From Methanohalophilus sp. (GTDB taxonomy: Archaea > Halobacteriota > Methanosarcinia > Methanosarcinales > Methanosarcinaceae), in the NCBI RefSeq assembly GCF_030156785.1, contig NZ_JASGLW010000004.1, forward strand, positions 1 to 64,000: a stretch of DNA of 64,000 bases, read 5' to 3'. This document shows, piece by piece, positions 34,322 to 47,587 of this stretch. Position 1 is the first letter of the stretch. Each line of letters opens with the position of its first letter. A program made the translations under genes and the position numbers. The notes below the pieces were generated by a model. That model worked only from the letters and a program-made list of their open reading frames with translations. It did not search any database and had not been told where the DNA came from.

Positions 34322-35017
34322 TTACTTTTTAAGGACTTTTATGTTTCCGTCCAGATCCCCAATATATACTTCATCTACGTTTGTAAAAATACCGTGTTCC
34401 ACCAGCCCTACACATTTTGAAAGATCAGATGAGAGTTCTTCAGGATTTTTAATTTTCCCGAAATCCGCATCAAGTATAAAATTACCATTATCTGTAATTA
34501 CGGGTCCATCTTTCTTTGAGGCTGCTCTGATTACAGCATTCCCACCAAGATCAGCAATCTGCTTTTGTACAAGCTTGCAGGCACAGGGCAGGACTTCAAT
34601 TGGTACGGGCATTTCCAGTTCTTTCACATACTTTGAATCATCAGCCACAATTATGAAACGCTTTGCTGAAAGTGCCACGATCTTTTCACGCGTATGGGCT
34701 GCCCCGCCGCCCTTTATGGCATCAAGATCAAAATTCACCTGATCTGCACCATCTATGGCAATATCCAGTAAAGAATGCTCGGCAAGAGATGTCAGTGGAA
34801 TTCCGGCTTCAATTGCCAGCATTTCTGACTGATAGGATGTGACAACCGCAAGGATATCCAGTCCTTCTTTTACCCTTTTCCCGATTTCCTTGATCGTGTA
34901 TGCAGTTGTGGACCCCGTCCCGAGTCCCACGATCATGCCATCCTCTACAAGATCTGCTGCACTTTTCCCAGCAGCTTCCTTACCGGCATGATATCCGGCT
35001 GAATTTCTGTCTGCCAT
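34322..35017 (-). CDS. rpiA: Ribose-5-phosphate isomerase A
   Basis: Interconverts ribose-5-phosphate and ribulose-5-phosphate. The 231-residue protein has [13 protein letters not shown] near residue 30, [26 protein letters not shown] near 90, and the catalytic glutamate region after it. It lies 23 bp downstream of aspS and is probably in the same transcript. It ends 9 bp from the converging srp54 stop. Confidence 0.96.
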   Translation of the reverse strand: MADRNSAGYHAGKEAAGKSAADLVEDGMIVGLGTGSTTAYTIKEIGKRVKEGLDILAVVTSYQSEMLAIEAGIPLTSLAEHSLLDIAIDGADQVNFDLDAIKGGGAAHTREKIVALSAKRFIIVADDSKYVKELEMPVPIEVLPCACKLVQKQIADLGGNAVIRAASKKDGPVITDNGNFILDADFGKIKNPEELSSDLSKCVGLVEHGIFTNVDEVYIGDLDGNIKVLKK

Positions 35018-35040
35018 ATAGAAAGCCTCAAAAATTTGTT

Positions 35041-36372
35041 TTAGGGAGATAATCTCTTCCTGTCTCTTGGGAAGAGTACCACATCACGGATATTTTCAGT
35101 ACCAAGCATGGTCATAACAAGTCTCTCACATCCCATACCCCATCCAGCATGTGGAGGCATTCCGTATCTGAAAGTCTTGAGATAAAATTCAAAACCATCG
35201 GGATCAAGTCCCTGGTTTTCGATGCGTGTCTTAAGCAAGTCATACTGATGGACACGCTGTGCACCGGATGAGAGTTCCATTGTCCTGTGCATCAGGTCGA
35301 ATGATTTGGAAATTTCCGGATCGTTTTCGTAGGGTAATGCATAAAATGGTTTGATTTCGGATGGCCAGTCTATGATGAAATAGTGCTCCTCACCCGTAGT
35401 CTGAAATACATACTCTCCAATAGTATGCTCTGCAAGGGTTGAGAGGTCGTCTCCCCATACAAGTTTCTCATCGCTGTTTGCATTGACAATTTCAATTGCC
35501 TCACTGTATGGTAGTTTCAGAAACGGTGTTTTTGGCACATTCAGCTCAATTTCGAGGTTTTCAAGGAACTTGGCTGCATTCTTCTTCACTTCCGAGTAAA
35601 CAAACGCAATCATTTCCTCAAGAATTTCCATAACATCGAAATGATCCATGAAGCTTGCCTCAATATCAATTGATGTGGCTTCATTGAGGTGGCGTCTTGT
35701 ATCATGTTCTTCGGCACGGAAAATTGGTCCAATTTCAAAAACGCGGTCCATACCGCCGGACATCAATATTTGCTTGAAAAGTTGCGGACTCTGGTTGAGG
35801 AACGCTTCTCTGTCAAAGTAGGTTATCGGGAAAAGGGCAGTTCCGCCTTCTGTAGCGGTTGCCACGACTTTAGGAGTAGATGTCTCAAGGAAACCATTGT
35901 CAGAAAGAAATGTCCTCACAGCTTTGAGTACTTCATGGCGTATCCTAAAAACAGCATGTGTTTTTTCACGCCTGAGATCCATGAACCTTGAATCGAGCCT
36001 TGTATCAAGTTCTGCATCGACTTTTCCTGTAGTATCCATGGGAAGCGGTGATTCCGCTTCATTGAGCAGTTCAATGGTTTCAGGAATTAACTCATAACCA
36101 TTTGGGGCTTTTTCTTCCGGTTTCACCGTTCCTGTTACTGAAATAATTGATTCACGGATGAGTTTGCGTGCAAAATTGAATAGTTCCCTGTCAATTTTCT
36201 TTTTAACAAGGGTTACCTGTGCCTTTCCCTCACGGTCACGCAATACCACAAAACAAATACCGCCGAGATCGCGGACTTCGTGTACCCATCCAGCAAGGGA
36301 TACCTTTTCATCTCCGATCTCTTCGGGATTAACCTGTGTTGAATAATGGGTCCTTAATTTTGCCAATAACAT
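35041..36372 (-). CDS. aspS: Aspartyl-tRNA(Asp/Asn) synthetase
   Basis: Class IIb synthetase of 443 residues. An N-terminal OB fold ([26 protein letters not shown]) binds the anticodon. The catalytic domain has motif 2 [20 protein letters not shown] and motif 3 [13 protein letters not shown]. The archaeal type is shorter than the bacterial one and is often non-discriminating, charging tRNA-Asn for transamidation. I cannot settle that from the sequence. The ATG is preceded by gggtga. Confidence 0.95.
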   Translation of the reverse strand: MLLAKLRTHYSTQVNPEEIGDEKVSLAGWVHEVRDLGGICFVVLRDREGKAQVTLVKKKIDRELFNFARKLIRESIISVTGTVKPEEKAPNGYELIPETIELLNEAESPLPMDTTGKVDAELDTRLDSRFMDLRREKTHAVFRIRHEVLKAVRTFLSDNGFLETSTPKVVATATEGGTALFPITYFDREAFLNQSPQLFKQILMSGGMDRVFEIGPIFRAEEHDTRRHLNEATSIDIEASFMDHFDVMEILEEMIAFVYSEVKKNAAKFLENLEIELNVPKTPFLKLPYSEAIEIVNANSDEKLVWGDDLSTLAEHTIGEYVFQTTGEEHYFIIDWPSEIKPFYALPYENDPEISKSFDLMHRTMELSSGAQRVHQYDLLKTRIENQGLDPDGFEFYLKTFRYGMPPHAGWGMGCERLVMTMLGTENIRDVVLFPRDRKRLSP

Positions 36373-38745
<2,373 letters not shown>

Positions 38746-38756
38746 GGTGAGGAGCG

Positions 38757-41237
38757 ATGGAAGAGGACAATAACATTAATAATATTGAATCCGCTGGTGA
38801 CATCGAAGAAGATGTTTCTTCCGGCGGAAGGGTAGTTCCGATCCTCATACAGGATGAGATGAAACGATCCTATATTGACTACGCGATGAGTGTGATAGTA
38901 GGTCGTGCCCTTCCTGATGCACGAGATGGTCTAAAACCGGTTCACAGACGGATTCTCTATGCCATGAAAGAAGCCGGGATAACCTATGATAAAGCTCACA
39001 AAAAATCTGCCCGTGTAGTTGGTGATGTACTCGGTAAATACCATCCACATGGGGATTCTGCTGTTTATGATAGTCTTGTGAGAATGGTTCAGGATTTCTC
39101 ACTTCGCTATCCATTGCTTGACGGTCAGGGTAACTTTGGGTCCATAGATGGCGATTCTGCGGCAGCAATGCGTTATACCGAAGTGCGTATGGCACGCATT
39201 ACGGAAGAAATGCTTGTCGATATCGATAAGGACACTGTGGATTTCAGACCGAATTATGACGGATCTCTTAAAGAACCGGAAGTTTTGCCTGCACGATTGC
39301 CAAACCTGCTTATCAACGGTTCAACAGGTATTGCAGTAGGAATGGCTACGAATATGCCTCCCCATAATCTGGGTGAAATCGTAGATGCCACTGTGATGCT
39401 CATCGATAACCCCGAGGCAACAGTAGATGATCTCAGATCTGTAATATCAGGTCCGGATTTCCCCACCGGTGGCATAATTATGGGGTCTGGCGGTATCCGG
39501 GATGCTTATGAAACCGGAAAAGGACGGATTCACCTGCGTGCGGTAGCTGAAATTGAGGAGATGAAAAACGAAAGATTCCGTATAATTGTTTCTGAAATTC
39601 CTTATCAGGTGAACAAGTCACGCTTAATTGAATCCATTGCCAATCTTGTAAGGGACAAGAAAATAACTGGTATTTCCGATCTTAGGGATGAGTCTGACAG
39701 GGATGGAATACGCGTTGTAATCGAACTGAAACGTGCTTCTAATCCAAATGTTGTACTCAACCAGCTTTATAAGCACACACAACTTGAGACTACTTTTGGA
39801 ATTATTAATCTGGCTCTTGTGGACAATGTCCCAAGGATCCTTGGTCTTAAGGAATTAATTGAAATTTATCTCAAACACCGCATTGAAGTGATTACCCGCC
39901 GCAGTGAGTACGAATTAAGGAAGGCGGAAGAACGTGCTCATATCCTCGACGGATTAAAGATAGCCCTCGATCATATTGATGAAGTCATTTCACTCATCAG
40001 GGCATCAAAAACAGTGGATGATGCAAAGGCTGAACTCATCGGAAAATTTGGGCTGGATGAGATTCAGGCAAAAGCAATTCTGGATATGCGTCTCCAGCGG
40101 CTTACTGGACTTGAAAGGCAAAAAATTGAAGAGGAATATGCAGAAGTCCTCAAAACGATTGCAGATTTGAAGGACATACTTGCAAATGATTCCCGCAAGT
40201 ACACAATAATTCGCGAAGATCTTCTTGCCCTTAAAGAGCGTTTTGGTGATGAAAGACGTACCCGGATTGAGGGTAGCAGGGAAGAGATCGAAGACGAGGA
40301 TCTGATCCCTGAAGAAGATGTTGTAGTTACATTGACTGATGCTGGCTATATCAAACGTATGCCAATTGATACTTACAGCCAGCAGCATCGAGGCGGCAAA
40401 GGCATTCGCGGAATGGAAACCAAGGAAAACGATTCGGTTGGAAGCATCTTTATAGCTTCGACTCATGATTATTTGCTTTTCTTCACAAACCGCGGCAAAC
40501 TCTACTGGCAGAAAGTATACGAACTTCCTCAGGGAAGCAGACAGTCTCGTGGTAAGGCAATTATAAACCTCCTTGAGCTTTCGGAAGGCGAGCATATCAG
40601 TGCTGTGATACCTGTAACAAACTTTGAAGAGGAAAGGTATCTTTTCATGGCTACAAGAGGTGGAATCGTTAAGAAATGCAGTCTTTCAGATTTCAGTAAT
40701 CCACGGAAAGCAGGTATAATTGCAATTTCTCTTCTTGATACAGATGAGCTTGTTAACGTTGTCCAGACAGATGGCTCCAAAGACATTGTCATGGTTTCAA
40801 AATTTGGGAAAGCGATTCGTTTCCATGAAGATGATGTACGTGCCATGGGCAGAAACGCTAAGGGTGTCAGAGGCATGAAACTTGCCGAAGGTGATGAGGT
40901 CGTAAGCGTTGATGTTGTTGATGAAACGGCAAGCCTGCTTACGGTAACAGAAAACGGTTATGGTAAACGTACCCGATTTGATGAATATCGCCCAATGCGA
41001 AGAGGAGGGCAGGGTGTAATGACCATTGTTACAAGTATAAGGAATGGTCCAGTAGTAAATGTCAAAGCGGTGCATGACACGGATGAAGTAATCATCACCA
41101 GCTCTAATGGAATTATAATAAGACTGCCTGTGAAAGACATTCGTGTGCAGGGCCGTAATACCCAGGGTGTCAGAATAATGAAAGTCAGTAATGGTGACAG
41201 GGTTGTCAGTGTGGCAAGGATTGAAGGAAATGAATAA
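38757..41237 (+). CDS. gyrA: DNA gyrase subunit A
   Basis: The DNA-cleaving subunit. 826 residues with [19 protein letters not shown] near residue 45, the catalytic tyrosine in [10 protein letters not shown] near 140, and a C-terminal beta-pinwheel. The GyrA-box sequence QHRGGKG near residue 543 (consensus QRRGGKG) identifies a supercoiling gyrase rather than topoisomerase IV. A ribosome site gaggtgagg links it to gyrB. Confidence 0.97.
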   Translation: MEEDNNINNIESAGDIEEDVSSGGRVVPILIQDEMKRSYIDYAMSVIVGRALPDARDGLKPVHRRILYAMKEAGITYDKAHKKSARVVGDVLGKYHPHGDSAVYDSLVRMVQDFSLRYPLLDGQGNFGSIDGDSAAAMRYTEVRMARITEEMLVDIDKDTVDFRPNYDGSLKEPEVLPARLPNLLINGSTGIAVGMATNMPPHNLGEIVDATVMLIDNPEATVDDLRSVISGPDFPTGGIIMGSGGIRDAYETGKGRIHLRAVAEIEEMKNERFRIIVSEIPYQVNKSRLIESIANLVRDKKITGISDLRDESDRDGIRVVIELKRASNPNVVLNQLYKHTQLETTFGIINLALVDNVPRILGLKELIEIYLKHRIEVITRRSEYELRKAEERAHILDGLKIALDHIDEVISLIRASKTVDDAKAELIGKFGLDEIQAKAILDMRLQRLTGLERQKIEEEYAEVLKTIADLKDILANDSRKYTIIREDLLALKERFGDERRTRIEGSREEIEDEDLIPEEDVVVTLTDAGYIKRMPIDTYSQQHRGGKGIRGMETKENDSVGSIFIASTHDYLLFFTNRGKLYWQKVYELPQGSRQSRGKAIINLLELSEGEHISAVIPVTNFEEERYLFMATRGGIVKKCSLSDFSNPRKAGIIAISLLDTDELVNVVQTDGSKDIVMVSKFGKAIRFHEDDVRAMGRNAKGVRGMKLAEGDEVVSVDVVDETASLLTVTENGYGKRTRFDEYRPMRRGGQGVMTIVTSIRNGPVVNVKAVHDTDEVIITSSNGIIIRLPVKDIRVQGRNTQGVRIMKVSNGDRVVSVARIEGNE

Positions 41238-41293
41238 CTTTAAGTATTACACTTTTAACTATTGAGCTATAACCTATTCGGGAAGATGATTTT

Positions 41294-42190
41294 ATGAAAC
41301 TTGAAGATCTAAGACATGGTACTGAACTGATCAAACGCGGCTTTGCAAAGATGCAAAAAGGCGGCGTTATTATGGATGTCACAAATGCCGATCAGGCACG
41401 TATCGCCGAAGACGCAGGTGCTGTTGCAGTAATGGCTCTTCAGGCAGTACCCGCGGATATCAGGAAAGCCGGTGGAGTCGCAAGGATGGCAGACCCGGCA
41501 ATTATTGCAGAGATCATAGATACTGTTACAATTCCCGTAATGGGAAAGGCAAGGATCGGGCATTTTGTGGAAGCGGAAATCCTTGAAGCACTTGGAGTGG
41601 ATATGGTTGATGAGTCCGAGGTATTAACACCTGCAGACAACAAATATCACATTGATAAGACAAAGTTTACTGTACCATTTGTATGTGGTGCCCGCAATCT
41701 TGGTGAAGCTCTTCGTCGCATCAATGAAGGAGCAGCTATGATCCGTACCAAAGGTGAAGCAGGTACCGGGGATGTAAGTGAAGCTGTAAAGCACATGAAG
41801 AAAATCATGGGTGAAATTCGCGAACTTGCAGGCAAGGAAAAAGAAGAACTCATGATGGTTGCAAGGGAAATTGAAGCACCTATCGAGCTTGTAATGGAAA
41901 CTGCAGAAATGCAACGCCTTCCTGTTGTGAATTTTGCTGCCGGTGGAATTGCAACTCCTGCTGACGCAGCACTTATGATGCGTCTTGGTTCAGATGGTGT
42001 ATTTGTGGGTTCAGGTATCTTCAAAGCCGAAAAACCCGAGCAAATGGCATCAGCAATTGTTGAAGCAGTTAATAATTATGATAATCCTGAAATACTTGCA
42101 GAGATTTCAAAGGGAATCGGCGCTGGCATGAAAGGTCAAAGCGTGGATTCGATTCCAGATGAACAAATCCTTCAAACTCGAGGATGGTAA
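41294..42190 (+). CDS. pdxS: Pyridoxal 5'-phosphate synthase subunit PdxS
   Basis: The barrel subunit that makes PLP from ribose-5-phosphate, glyceraldehyde-3-phosphate and ammonia. 298 residues: [57 protein letters not shown] and [16 protein letters not shown] are all conserved. It works with PdxT, which begins 19 bp after the pdxS stop. Ribose-5-phosphate can come from the nearby RpiA. Confidence 0.97.
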   Translation: MKLEDLRHGTELIKRGFAKMQKGGVIMDVTNADQARIAEDAGAVAVMALQAVPADIRKAGGVARMADPAIIAEIIDTVTIPVMGKARIGHFVEAEILEALGVDMVDESEVLTPADNKYHIDKTKFTVPFVCGARNLGEALRRINEGAAMIRTKGEAGTGDVSEAVKHMKKIMGEIRELAGKEKEELMMVAREIEAPIELVMETAEMQRLPVVNFAAGGIATPADAALMMRLGSDGVFVGSGIFKAEKPEQMASAIVEAVNNYDNPEILAEISKGIGAGMKGQSVDSIPDEQILQTRGW

Positions 42191-42209
42191 TTTTTCAGGT
42201 GAAATCAGA

Positions 42210-42809
42210 ATGCGTATTGGTGTGATTGCCATTCAGGGAGATGTATCTGAGCATGTACATGCTGTGGACAACGCACTTTCAGAACTCGGTGAATCTTCTG
42301 ATATTGTTGAAATCAAGCATAGTGGGATTGTACCGGAGTGCGATGCCCTCATACTTCCTGGTGGGGAAAGTACTACACTCGGGCGATTACTTTTAAAAGA
42401 AGGTATTTCCGAAGAAATAAAGCAAGCAGCTTCAGCTGGCATTCCCATTATGGGAACTTGTGCGGGTTTAATTTTGCTTGCGCAGCGAGGGGATGTGCAG
42501 GTTGCCAAAACCCATCAGCATTTGCTTGGATTGATGGATACGAAGGTAAACAGGAATGCTTTTGGCAGGCAACGGGAATCCTTTGAGACCTATATGGAAT
42601 TACCTTTCCTTGATTCGCCTTACAGGGCTGTATTTATCAGAGCGCCTGCAATAGTTGATGCGGGCCCTGATGTGGAGGTTCTTTCAAAAATAGATGACAA
42701 AATTGTAGCCGCAAGACAAAGCAATATTCTTGCTTTTGCTTTTCATCCGGAACTAACAGATGATTTGCGCATTCACCGGTATTTCCTTAACATGATTAGG
42801 GAGTACTGA
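42210..42809 (+). CDS. pdxT: Pyridoxal 5'-phosphate synthase glutaminase PdxT
   Basis: Class I glutaminase that feeds ammonia to PdxS. 199 residues: IGVIAIQGDVSEH at the start, LILPGGESTTLGRLL, catalytic cysteine in MGTCAGLILLA near residue 83, and the His-Glu pair FAFHPELTDD near the end. The frame extends upstream into pdxS, but ATG 42210 follows aggtga and matches the family N-terminus. Confidence 0.96.
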   Translation: MRIGVIAIQGDVSEHVHAVDNALSELGESSDIVEIKHSGIVPECDALILPGGESTTLGRLLLKEGISEEIKQAASAGIPIMGTCAGLILLAQRGDVQVAKTHQHLLGLMDTKVNRNAFGRQRESFETYMELPFLDSPYRAVFIRAPAIVDAGPDVEVLSKIDDKIVAARQSNILAFAFHPELTDDLRIHRYFLNMIREY

Positions 42810-42879
42810 AACCTAAATCATAAAATTAATATATTGCATCGGTAAAAGTTTCTTTAACAAAAAAGCTGAGGTTTTAATA

Positions 42880-43284
42880 ATGGTAAAATTGACTGAAGAA
42901 ATGAAAGAAGCCTTCTCAAAAGTACGAATTTTTCCTTTTGCAACCGCATCAAGCGACGGAGTTCCAAATGTAATACCAATTGGAATGTGTCAGCTTGTAG
43001 ATGATGAAACTATATGGATTGTTGACAATTATTTCCTCAAAACCCGTGAAAACCTTGATGAAAATCCCAAAGCTTCACTCTTTGTATGGGGTCCTGAAGT
43101 TGGGGCATGCTTCCAGATTAAAGGTGATGTGGAAATTAAAACCGAAGGTGAAGATTACGAGAAAGCCTATTCCATGGCTAAATCCAAAGGCGAGAAATAT
43201 CCTGCTAAAGCCCTGATTGTGCTGAAGATCAAGGCAGTTTATGAATGTATGCCGGGTAATAATGCAGGAAAAGAGATACTTTAA
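42880..43284 (+). CDS. Pyridoxamine 5'-phosphate oxidase-like flavin-binding protein
   Basis: 134 residues with the split-barrel flavin-binding pattern FPFATASSDGVPNVIPIGMCQLVDDETIWI and a C-terminal KIKAVYECMPG. Such proteins bind FMN or F420. Its position after pdxST may suggest a B6 link, but the classical PNPOx residues are not evident, so a general flavin reductase-like role is as likely. gaggt precedes the ATG. Confidence 0.82.
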   Translation: MVKLTEEMKEAFSKVRIFPFATASSDGVPNVIPIGMCQLVDDETIWIVDNYFLKTRENLDENPKASLFVWGPEVGACFQIKGDVEIKTEGEDYEKAYSMAKSKGEKYPAKALIVLKIKAVYECMPGNNAGKEIL

Positions 43285-43683
43285 TTTTCACATGGCAAGT
43301 GTTGAGTTTTCCAGATTAATGCTGGAAAAGGCCACTTGTCCATTTTATGCACTCTTATATTTTGAGTAAAGATGGAAGCAATTCTAGATTCCTGTTTTAC
43401 TCAAAAGTGGGTATGTCGTGTTACTTACAATGCTATATCTATAAAATTCAATTACTTGCTAGAGATGCATTAAATCTCTGAGTTCCAGATTTCAAATCTG
43501 AAACAAAACGCAATTATTCCCTTGTTGGCAAACAGTCACATGAGGCTTTTTTATAAAAATATCGTGACTTAGTTGAGGTTAGAGAAGAGGATTTCTACAG
43601 AGCCCTAAAATGTATCATTGAAAAACAATATGATATAAAGAAGCAATAACAATATGCTGTTTTATCAGTGGTGCATGAAAAAG
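43285..43683. other. Intergenic region with short coding-like piece
   Basis: An 8-bp hairpin (43307-43329) lies just after the PNPOx-like gene. Near 43575-43650 a frame reads LVEVREEDFYRALKCIIEKQ before a stop. It looks like a protein fragment, but I cannot assign it. Confidence 0.35.
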
Positions 43684-43900
43684 ACAATTGAAACCCTGAA
43701 AGGGCTGCAATTGCAGGTGAAACTTATTAAATCACTAGGTTGTATCCTGAGTTTGAAGATGTTGCAGAAAATGAGTTTTTCCCGAAAAATAGCAAAACAT
43801 CTCAGGGCAATTGGTGAAGAGCCTAAGCTTATTCATAAGAAAAGTGCAGAATAGCTTCCTGCCGAAAATAGTGGAATAAATCTGTTCATGGCAATCAGAC
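43684..43900 (+). pseudogene. Rubrerythrin relic
   Basis: Frames read TIETLK, then (shifted) AAIAGETY, a stop, ITRLYPEFEDVAENE, and shifted again KIAKHLRAIGEEPKLIHKK. In order these match the second half of the rubrerythrin diiron domain (IENLKAAAAGE..E...YPE.A.VAE.EG...IA..FRAIGEAEK.HE..Y). Two frameshifts and one stop are present. The first iron-binding half and the rubredoxin domain are gone. A decayed oxidative-stress gene. Confidence 0.75.
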
Positions 43901-43933
43901 AAAACACCGACTAAAAAGAAATAAAAGAAAAAC

Positions 43934-45277
43934 TTATTCAAGTTTTTCCTTTAGGTATTTCTTAAAAGTAGCATAATCCGCGTTGAGTTGTTCCATAAAT
44001 TCTTCTTTTGCCTCAACATCTTTCAGGCTCTGAGGTGGTTCAGGATCAACTCCTGTTGCAGTAATAACTTCAGCAGGGAATTTAGCAGGATGTGCGGTTT
44101 CAAGTGTTACTGCGAGGGTATTATCTCCGGTTTTTTCCCTGTAATCCATCAGTCCTTTAATCCCTACAGCCCCATGTGGTTCGATGCAGATGTTGTAATC
44201 CTCGAAGAACTTCTTGATAGTAGCTTTTGTTTCCCCGTCGGTTACGGACACGGATAATATATCGTTATTAAGCTTCTCCATGTCGGGAAGTTTAATCACG
44301 TTACCTTTTTCATCCATCACTCCACCGTAAACCGCTATCAACCTTGCAAGGTTACTTGGATGTCCCACGTTCATCGCATTGGACAAACAGTTCCTTGAAG
44401 GCTCTATTTTTGTGTATTTCCCGGTTTTAAGGAAAATGGGTACTTCATCATTTTCATTAACAGAAGCAAGGATCTTTTTTATGGGAACTCCCATGTTTTT
44501 TGCGAGCACACATCCCATCATATTGCCGAAATTCCCGGAAGGAATTGAGAAAATAATCTCTTCAGGATACTTCATCAGTTTTACATATGCATAGAAATAG
44601 TAGACAGTCTGTGGAATGAGACGACCTATGTTAATGGAGTTTGCAGATGAAAGATTCAGATGTTTGAGTTCATCATCTGCAAAAGCTTGCTTGACAAGTG
44701 CCTGGCAATCATCGAATTTACCATCCATGGCAAGTGCGGAAACGTTTCTGTCAAGGGTTGTCATCTGTTTTCTTTGGCGATCAGATACTTCATCTTTTGG
44801 GAACAGAACAATGACCTTTATGTTATCAAGACCGTAGAAAGCATGAGCAACCGCACTACCTGTGTCACCGGATGTTGCAGTGAGAATTACCATGCTCTTA
44901 TCTTCCTGCTTGAGATAATACTGCATGAGTCGTGCCATCATGCGAGCAGCAAAATCCTTAAACGAAGCGGTGGGACCTTGATCAAGCCTCATGATATAGG
45001 TTATGTCATCTACCTTTTCCAGTGGTACATCATAGTTGTATACGTCATGGGTTATTTCCCGTAGTGAATCTTCATCGATTTCACCCTCAAGAATCCTTGA
45101 AAGAACTCTGAATGCGATTTCAGGGTACGTTTCATTTTTCATGGAGTTAAGCTCTTCTTCCGAGAAATGAGGCAGTTCTTTTGGAAGGTAAAGCCCTTTG
45201 TCAGGTGCAAGACCCTTAATAAGTGCAGTTTTGAAATTTACTTCATCTGCTTTGAGATTGGTGCTATAGAGTTTCAC
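43934..45277 (-). CDS. thrC: Threonine synthase
   Basis: PLP enzyme converting O-phosphohomoserine to threonine. 447 residues with GLAPDKGLYLPKELP near the N-terminus, the PLP lysine in GPTASFKDFAARMMARL near residue 108, TATSGDTGSAVAHAF, IPSGNFGNMMGC and the C-terminal LETAHPAKFPAEV. The group with the N-terminal YSTN segment (class I, as in yeast and E. coli) fits. The start is GTG. Confidence 0.96.
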   Translation of the reverse strand: MKLYSTNLKADEVNFKTALIKGLAPDKGLYLPKELPHFSEEELNSMKNETYPEIAFRVLSRILEGEIDEDSLREITHDVYNYDVPLEKVDDITYIMRLDQGPTASFKDFAARMMARLMQYYLKQEDKSMVILTATSGDTGSAVAHAFYGLDNIKVIVLFPKDEVSDRQRKQMTTLDRNVSALAMDGKFDDCQALVKQAFADDELKHLNLSSANSINIGRLIPQTVYYFYAYVKLMKYPEEIIFSIPSGNFGNMMGCVLAKNMGVPIKKILASVNENDEVPIFLKTGKYTKIEPSRNCLSNAMNVGHPSNLARLIAVYGGVMDEKGNVIKLPDMEKLNNDILSVSVTDGETKATIKKFFEDYNICIEPHGAVGIKGLMDYREKTGDNTLAVTLETAHPAKFPAEVITATGVDPEPPQSLKDVEAKEEFMEQLNADYATFKKYLKEKLE

Positions 45278-45439
45278 GGTTATCAGTCGCTTATCTTGAA
45301 TGGTAAATATACAATTTAGGTATACGAGTAATGAAAAGGTTACTTTTTAATTAAGATTTCGCTGACTTGGTCATCCATCAGATTCATGGAAAATAATGCT
45401 TCAAATTTAGTATATTTGATATTCTTGAGTGTGTTTCAA

Positions 45440-45740
45440 AAATATAAATAGTACTTCTCCTAATTATAGTTTGAGGGGTACTGAATGGAATTTAGAAAAC
45501 TTTCAATTGATAGGATAAGAGCTGATGACCGCAAGATCATCAATGGTATTTTCTTTTTTTAATTACAGGGTGTAGATGAAGAGAACTGTCAAATGAACCA
45601 GTATTGAAAGATTGGTTGAAGATGGGAAGATGATTAAGATATGAAAGCTTCAATGTAGTTTTCAAGGGATTGCTAGATATTGAAAAAAGGATAAGAAGGA
45701 TTCATGAAACAGGTTTATTCCATTTAAAGAATTCAGTGCA
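45440..45740 (+). pseudogene. Broken unassigned gene with intact promoter
   Basis: A TATA box (aatataaata, 45441), a gagggg ribosome site and ATG 45485 start MEFRKLSIDRIRADDRKI. The frame then stops right after a run of seven T. Downstream pieces in other frames (SIERLVEDGKMIK, then YESFNVVFKGLLDIEKRIRRI) look like the rest of the same protein. At least two frame changes are needed. Family not recognised. Confidence 0.5.
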
Positions 45741-45768
45741 GTCCAATATTTGGATAAAACCAAACTTT

Positions 45769-46500
45769 TCATACAAGCAACACTGCTATGACTCCCGATA
45801 GAAAAACCCCATCGAAAGTGCCTGCTCCGCCAATGCTTGCAACTGGTGCTCCAATGTCTTTTATTTTCCCAATATTCAGAATATCTGCTCCTATAAGAGT
45901 TCCAAGTGTACCGCTTGTGTAAGCAACATTAAAGAGAAGATCAGGTGACATCTGAAGCATTTCAATACTCATAATGGCACTTAAGGCTGCAGTTATTGGA
46001 GGTATAAGGGTAGGTGTGACTATTCCGATACCTTGCACTGGTCTTGCAACTATTTTTGTAATTATGGCAACAAAAGCTGTTGCAGCGATACAGGGATAAA
46101 GTGATTCAGAAAATGTTGTTATAACATATATTGAGACAATAGTTGGTATCACAGCTCCCCCAACATTGACCGCCAAAATTGTATTAGAATGAAAGTTCCA
46201 CCGGAATGGTACGTTGTATGTGATCCCAAAAACACGTACATATTTGTCTCTGACGACTGGTATTGTGGATTTGATTGTTGCAACCGGGATGTTAATACTG
46301 CTTCCGATTAAGGATAAAAGCAAGAGTATAAGTGCATGATACCATGAGAATCCAATTCTCGTAAAAGCAGTACTAATAAGCCCCATAAAAAGGAATGTAA
46401 CTATGAATGTCAAGAGAACCGTAAGTATCAGGATGAATATGATACTGAAGGGATTGTAGAACATCCGGTTGTTCATATATGATCTGTTATTTACCACCAT
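45769..46500 (-). CDS. DUF1614 family membrane protein
   Basis: 243 residues with about six or seven membrane helices. GSSINIPVATIKS, AVNVGGAVIPTIVSIY, RPVQGIGIVTPTLIPP and IGADILNIGKI, ending GGAGTFDGVFLSGVIAVLL, are the DUF1614 pattern. Its function is unknown. It is single, with the broken gene behind its stop and a long A/T-rich upstream region. Confidence 0.87.
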   Translation of the reverse strand: MVVNNRSYMNNRMFYNPFSIIFILILTVLLTFIVTFLFMGLISTAFTRIGFSWYHALILLLLSLIGSSINIPVATIKSTIPVVRDKYVRVFGITYNVPFRWNFHSNTILAVNVGGAVIPTIVSIYVITTFSESLYPCIAATAFVAIITKIVARPVQGIGIVTPTLIPPITAALSAIMSIEMLQMSPDLLFNVAYTSGTLGTLIGADILNIGKIKDIGAPVASIGGAGTFDGVFLSGVIAVLLV

Positions 46501-46843
46501 ATAAGTGTGTTTGGATTTTGGAAAGTGTATTAGATCACGGATAATAGAACCTATGTGGATTTTTTGACTTGCTTGTTCTGATTGAATATAAGTAAGTTGT
46601 CCAAAATTTACTGTTTTAATGTATACACAGAATGCAATAATGTTGTCATGTGAGCTATGTCTGTGATCACATAAATTCTCTAGTACATGAGGATTAGAAG
46701 AATGTATTAGATCAGGAATATTATGTATTTTTCCATCTTTATTTTATTGTCCAATTAGAAATCTCCCTGTTTTAACAGCTTGGGAGCAAACCTATTAATG
46801 TTGATTCAACTTATAATGTGAAATTACCCTCCTCCACTATACT
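46501..46843. other. A/T-rich intergenic region
   Basis: About 340 bp between divergent genes. No coding frame or structure is seen. Confidence 0.5.
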
Positions 46844-46883
46844 GGATAGATAAATAGATAGATATAGATAGATAGATGGATGG
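46844..46883. repeat. Imperfect GATA tetranucleotide repeat
   Basis: Roughly nine gata/taga units with a few interruptions, ending gatggatgg. It is a simple-sequence tract ~80 bp upstream of the Yip1 operon start, close to its promoter. Such tracts can vary in length. Confidence 0.85.
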
Positions 46884-46910
46884 AAGATATCTTTGAAATT
46901 GATCATAATA

Positions 46911-46919
46911 TCTATAAAC
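46911..46919 (+). promoter_or_regulatory. TATA box of the Yip1-exporter operon
   Basis: tctataaac about 45 bp before the ATG is close to consensus, with a predicted start near 46940. Confidence 0.5.
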
Positions 46920-46960
46920 TTTTAACTCTTGTTACATGGTAAGAGTGCTGGGGCAAATAT

Positions 46961-47587
46961 ATGGCTGATATTTTCGGTGTACTTACTAATCCAAATGCAT
47001 TTTTCAGTGAAAAAATGCAAGAATCGATAGATTTGAAAATTCCATCTTTAATAGTATTCATTGTAGCTCTTATTTCAGGGGTAAGTGGCTACATAATGAC
47101 AAATGCAGTTTTTATCAATATCCCGGAAGCTGCTTCCTTTGCTTCAGTGGCTGCAATCGGAGGCGCGATAGGTGCTTTTGTAACAGTTTTTATAATGTGG
47201 CTGATTTACACTGCTATTTTTCATGGTATATCCGCTCTTTTGGGTGGCAAAGGATCTTTCAAGCGATCCCTTGAAGTTGTTGGATATGGGTACATCCCCA
47301 CGATTTTTAGCTCCATAGTCGGAATCGTGGGGATGCAGAGTCTGATAGGAAATTTGCAAAATATTAATATTGAAGACAGTGCTGCTTACGCTGAAATTGT
47401 TGCAGCAGATCCGGTTCTTCAGGCAGTTTCTGTTGTTGGAATGATTTTCATGCTGTGGAGTGCAAACATCTGGATTTTCGGCATTAAACATGCCCGTTCC
47501 CTTTCCACTAAAAATGCTGTAATTACAGTGGGAGCACCGGTGGCATTGTACCTGATCTACTCTGTTTTGCAGGTAGGTGTCATCTGA
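46961..47587 (+). CDS. Yip1-family membrane protein
   Basis: 208 residues with five predicted membrane helices. The start FGVLTNPNAFFSEKMQ is the typical cytosolic lead-in of prokaryotic Yip1 proteins, followed by glycine-rich helices and the KGSFKRSLEVVGYGYIP loop. It is the first gene of a four-gene operon with a secreted protein and an ABC exporter; it ends in a TGATG overlap with the next gene. It may organise or support the exporter. Confidence 0.82.
   Translation: MADIFGVLTNPNAFFSEKMQESIDLKIPSLIVFIVALISGVSGYIMTNAVFINIPEAASFASVAAIGGAIGAFVTVFIMWLIYTAIFHGISALLGGKGSFKRSLEVVGYGYIPTIFSSIVGIVGMQSLIGNLQNINIEDSAAYAEIVAADPVLQAVSVVGMIFMLWSANIWIFGIKHARSLSTKNAVITVGAPVALYLIYSVLQVGVI

Noticed and set aside
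43654-43854. 66-codon frame as a real small gene
   Set aside because: The reading matches rubrerythrin only when frames are changed, so it is a relic.
46844-46883. CRISPR-like repeat
   Set aside because: It is a continuous tetranucleotide tract with no spacers. No CRISPR array is seen in the window.
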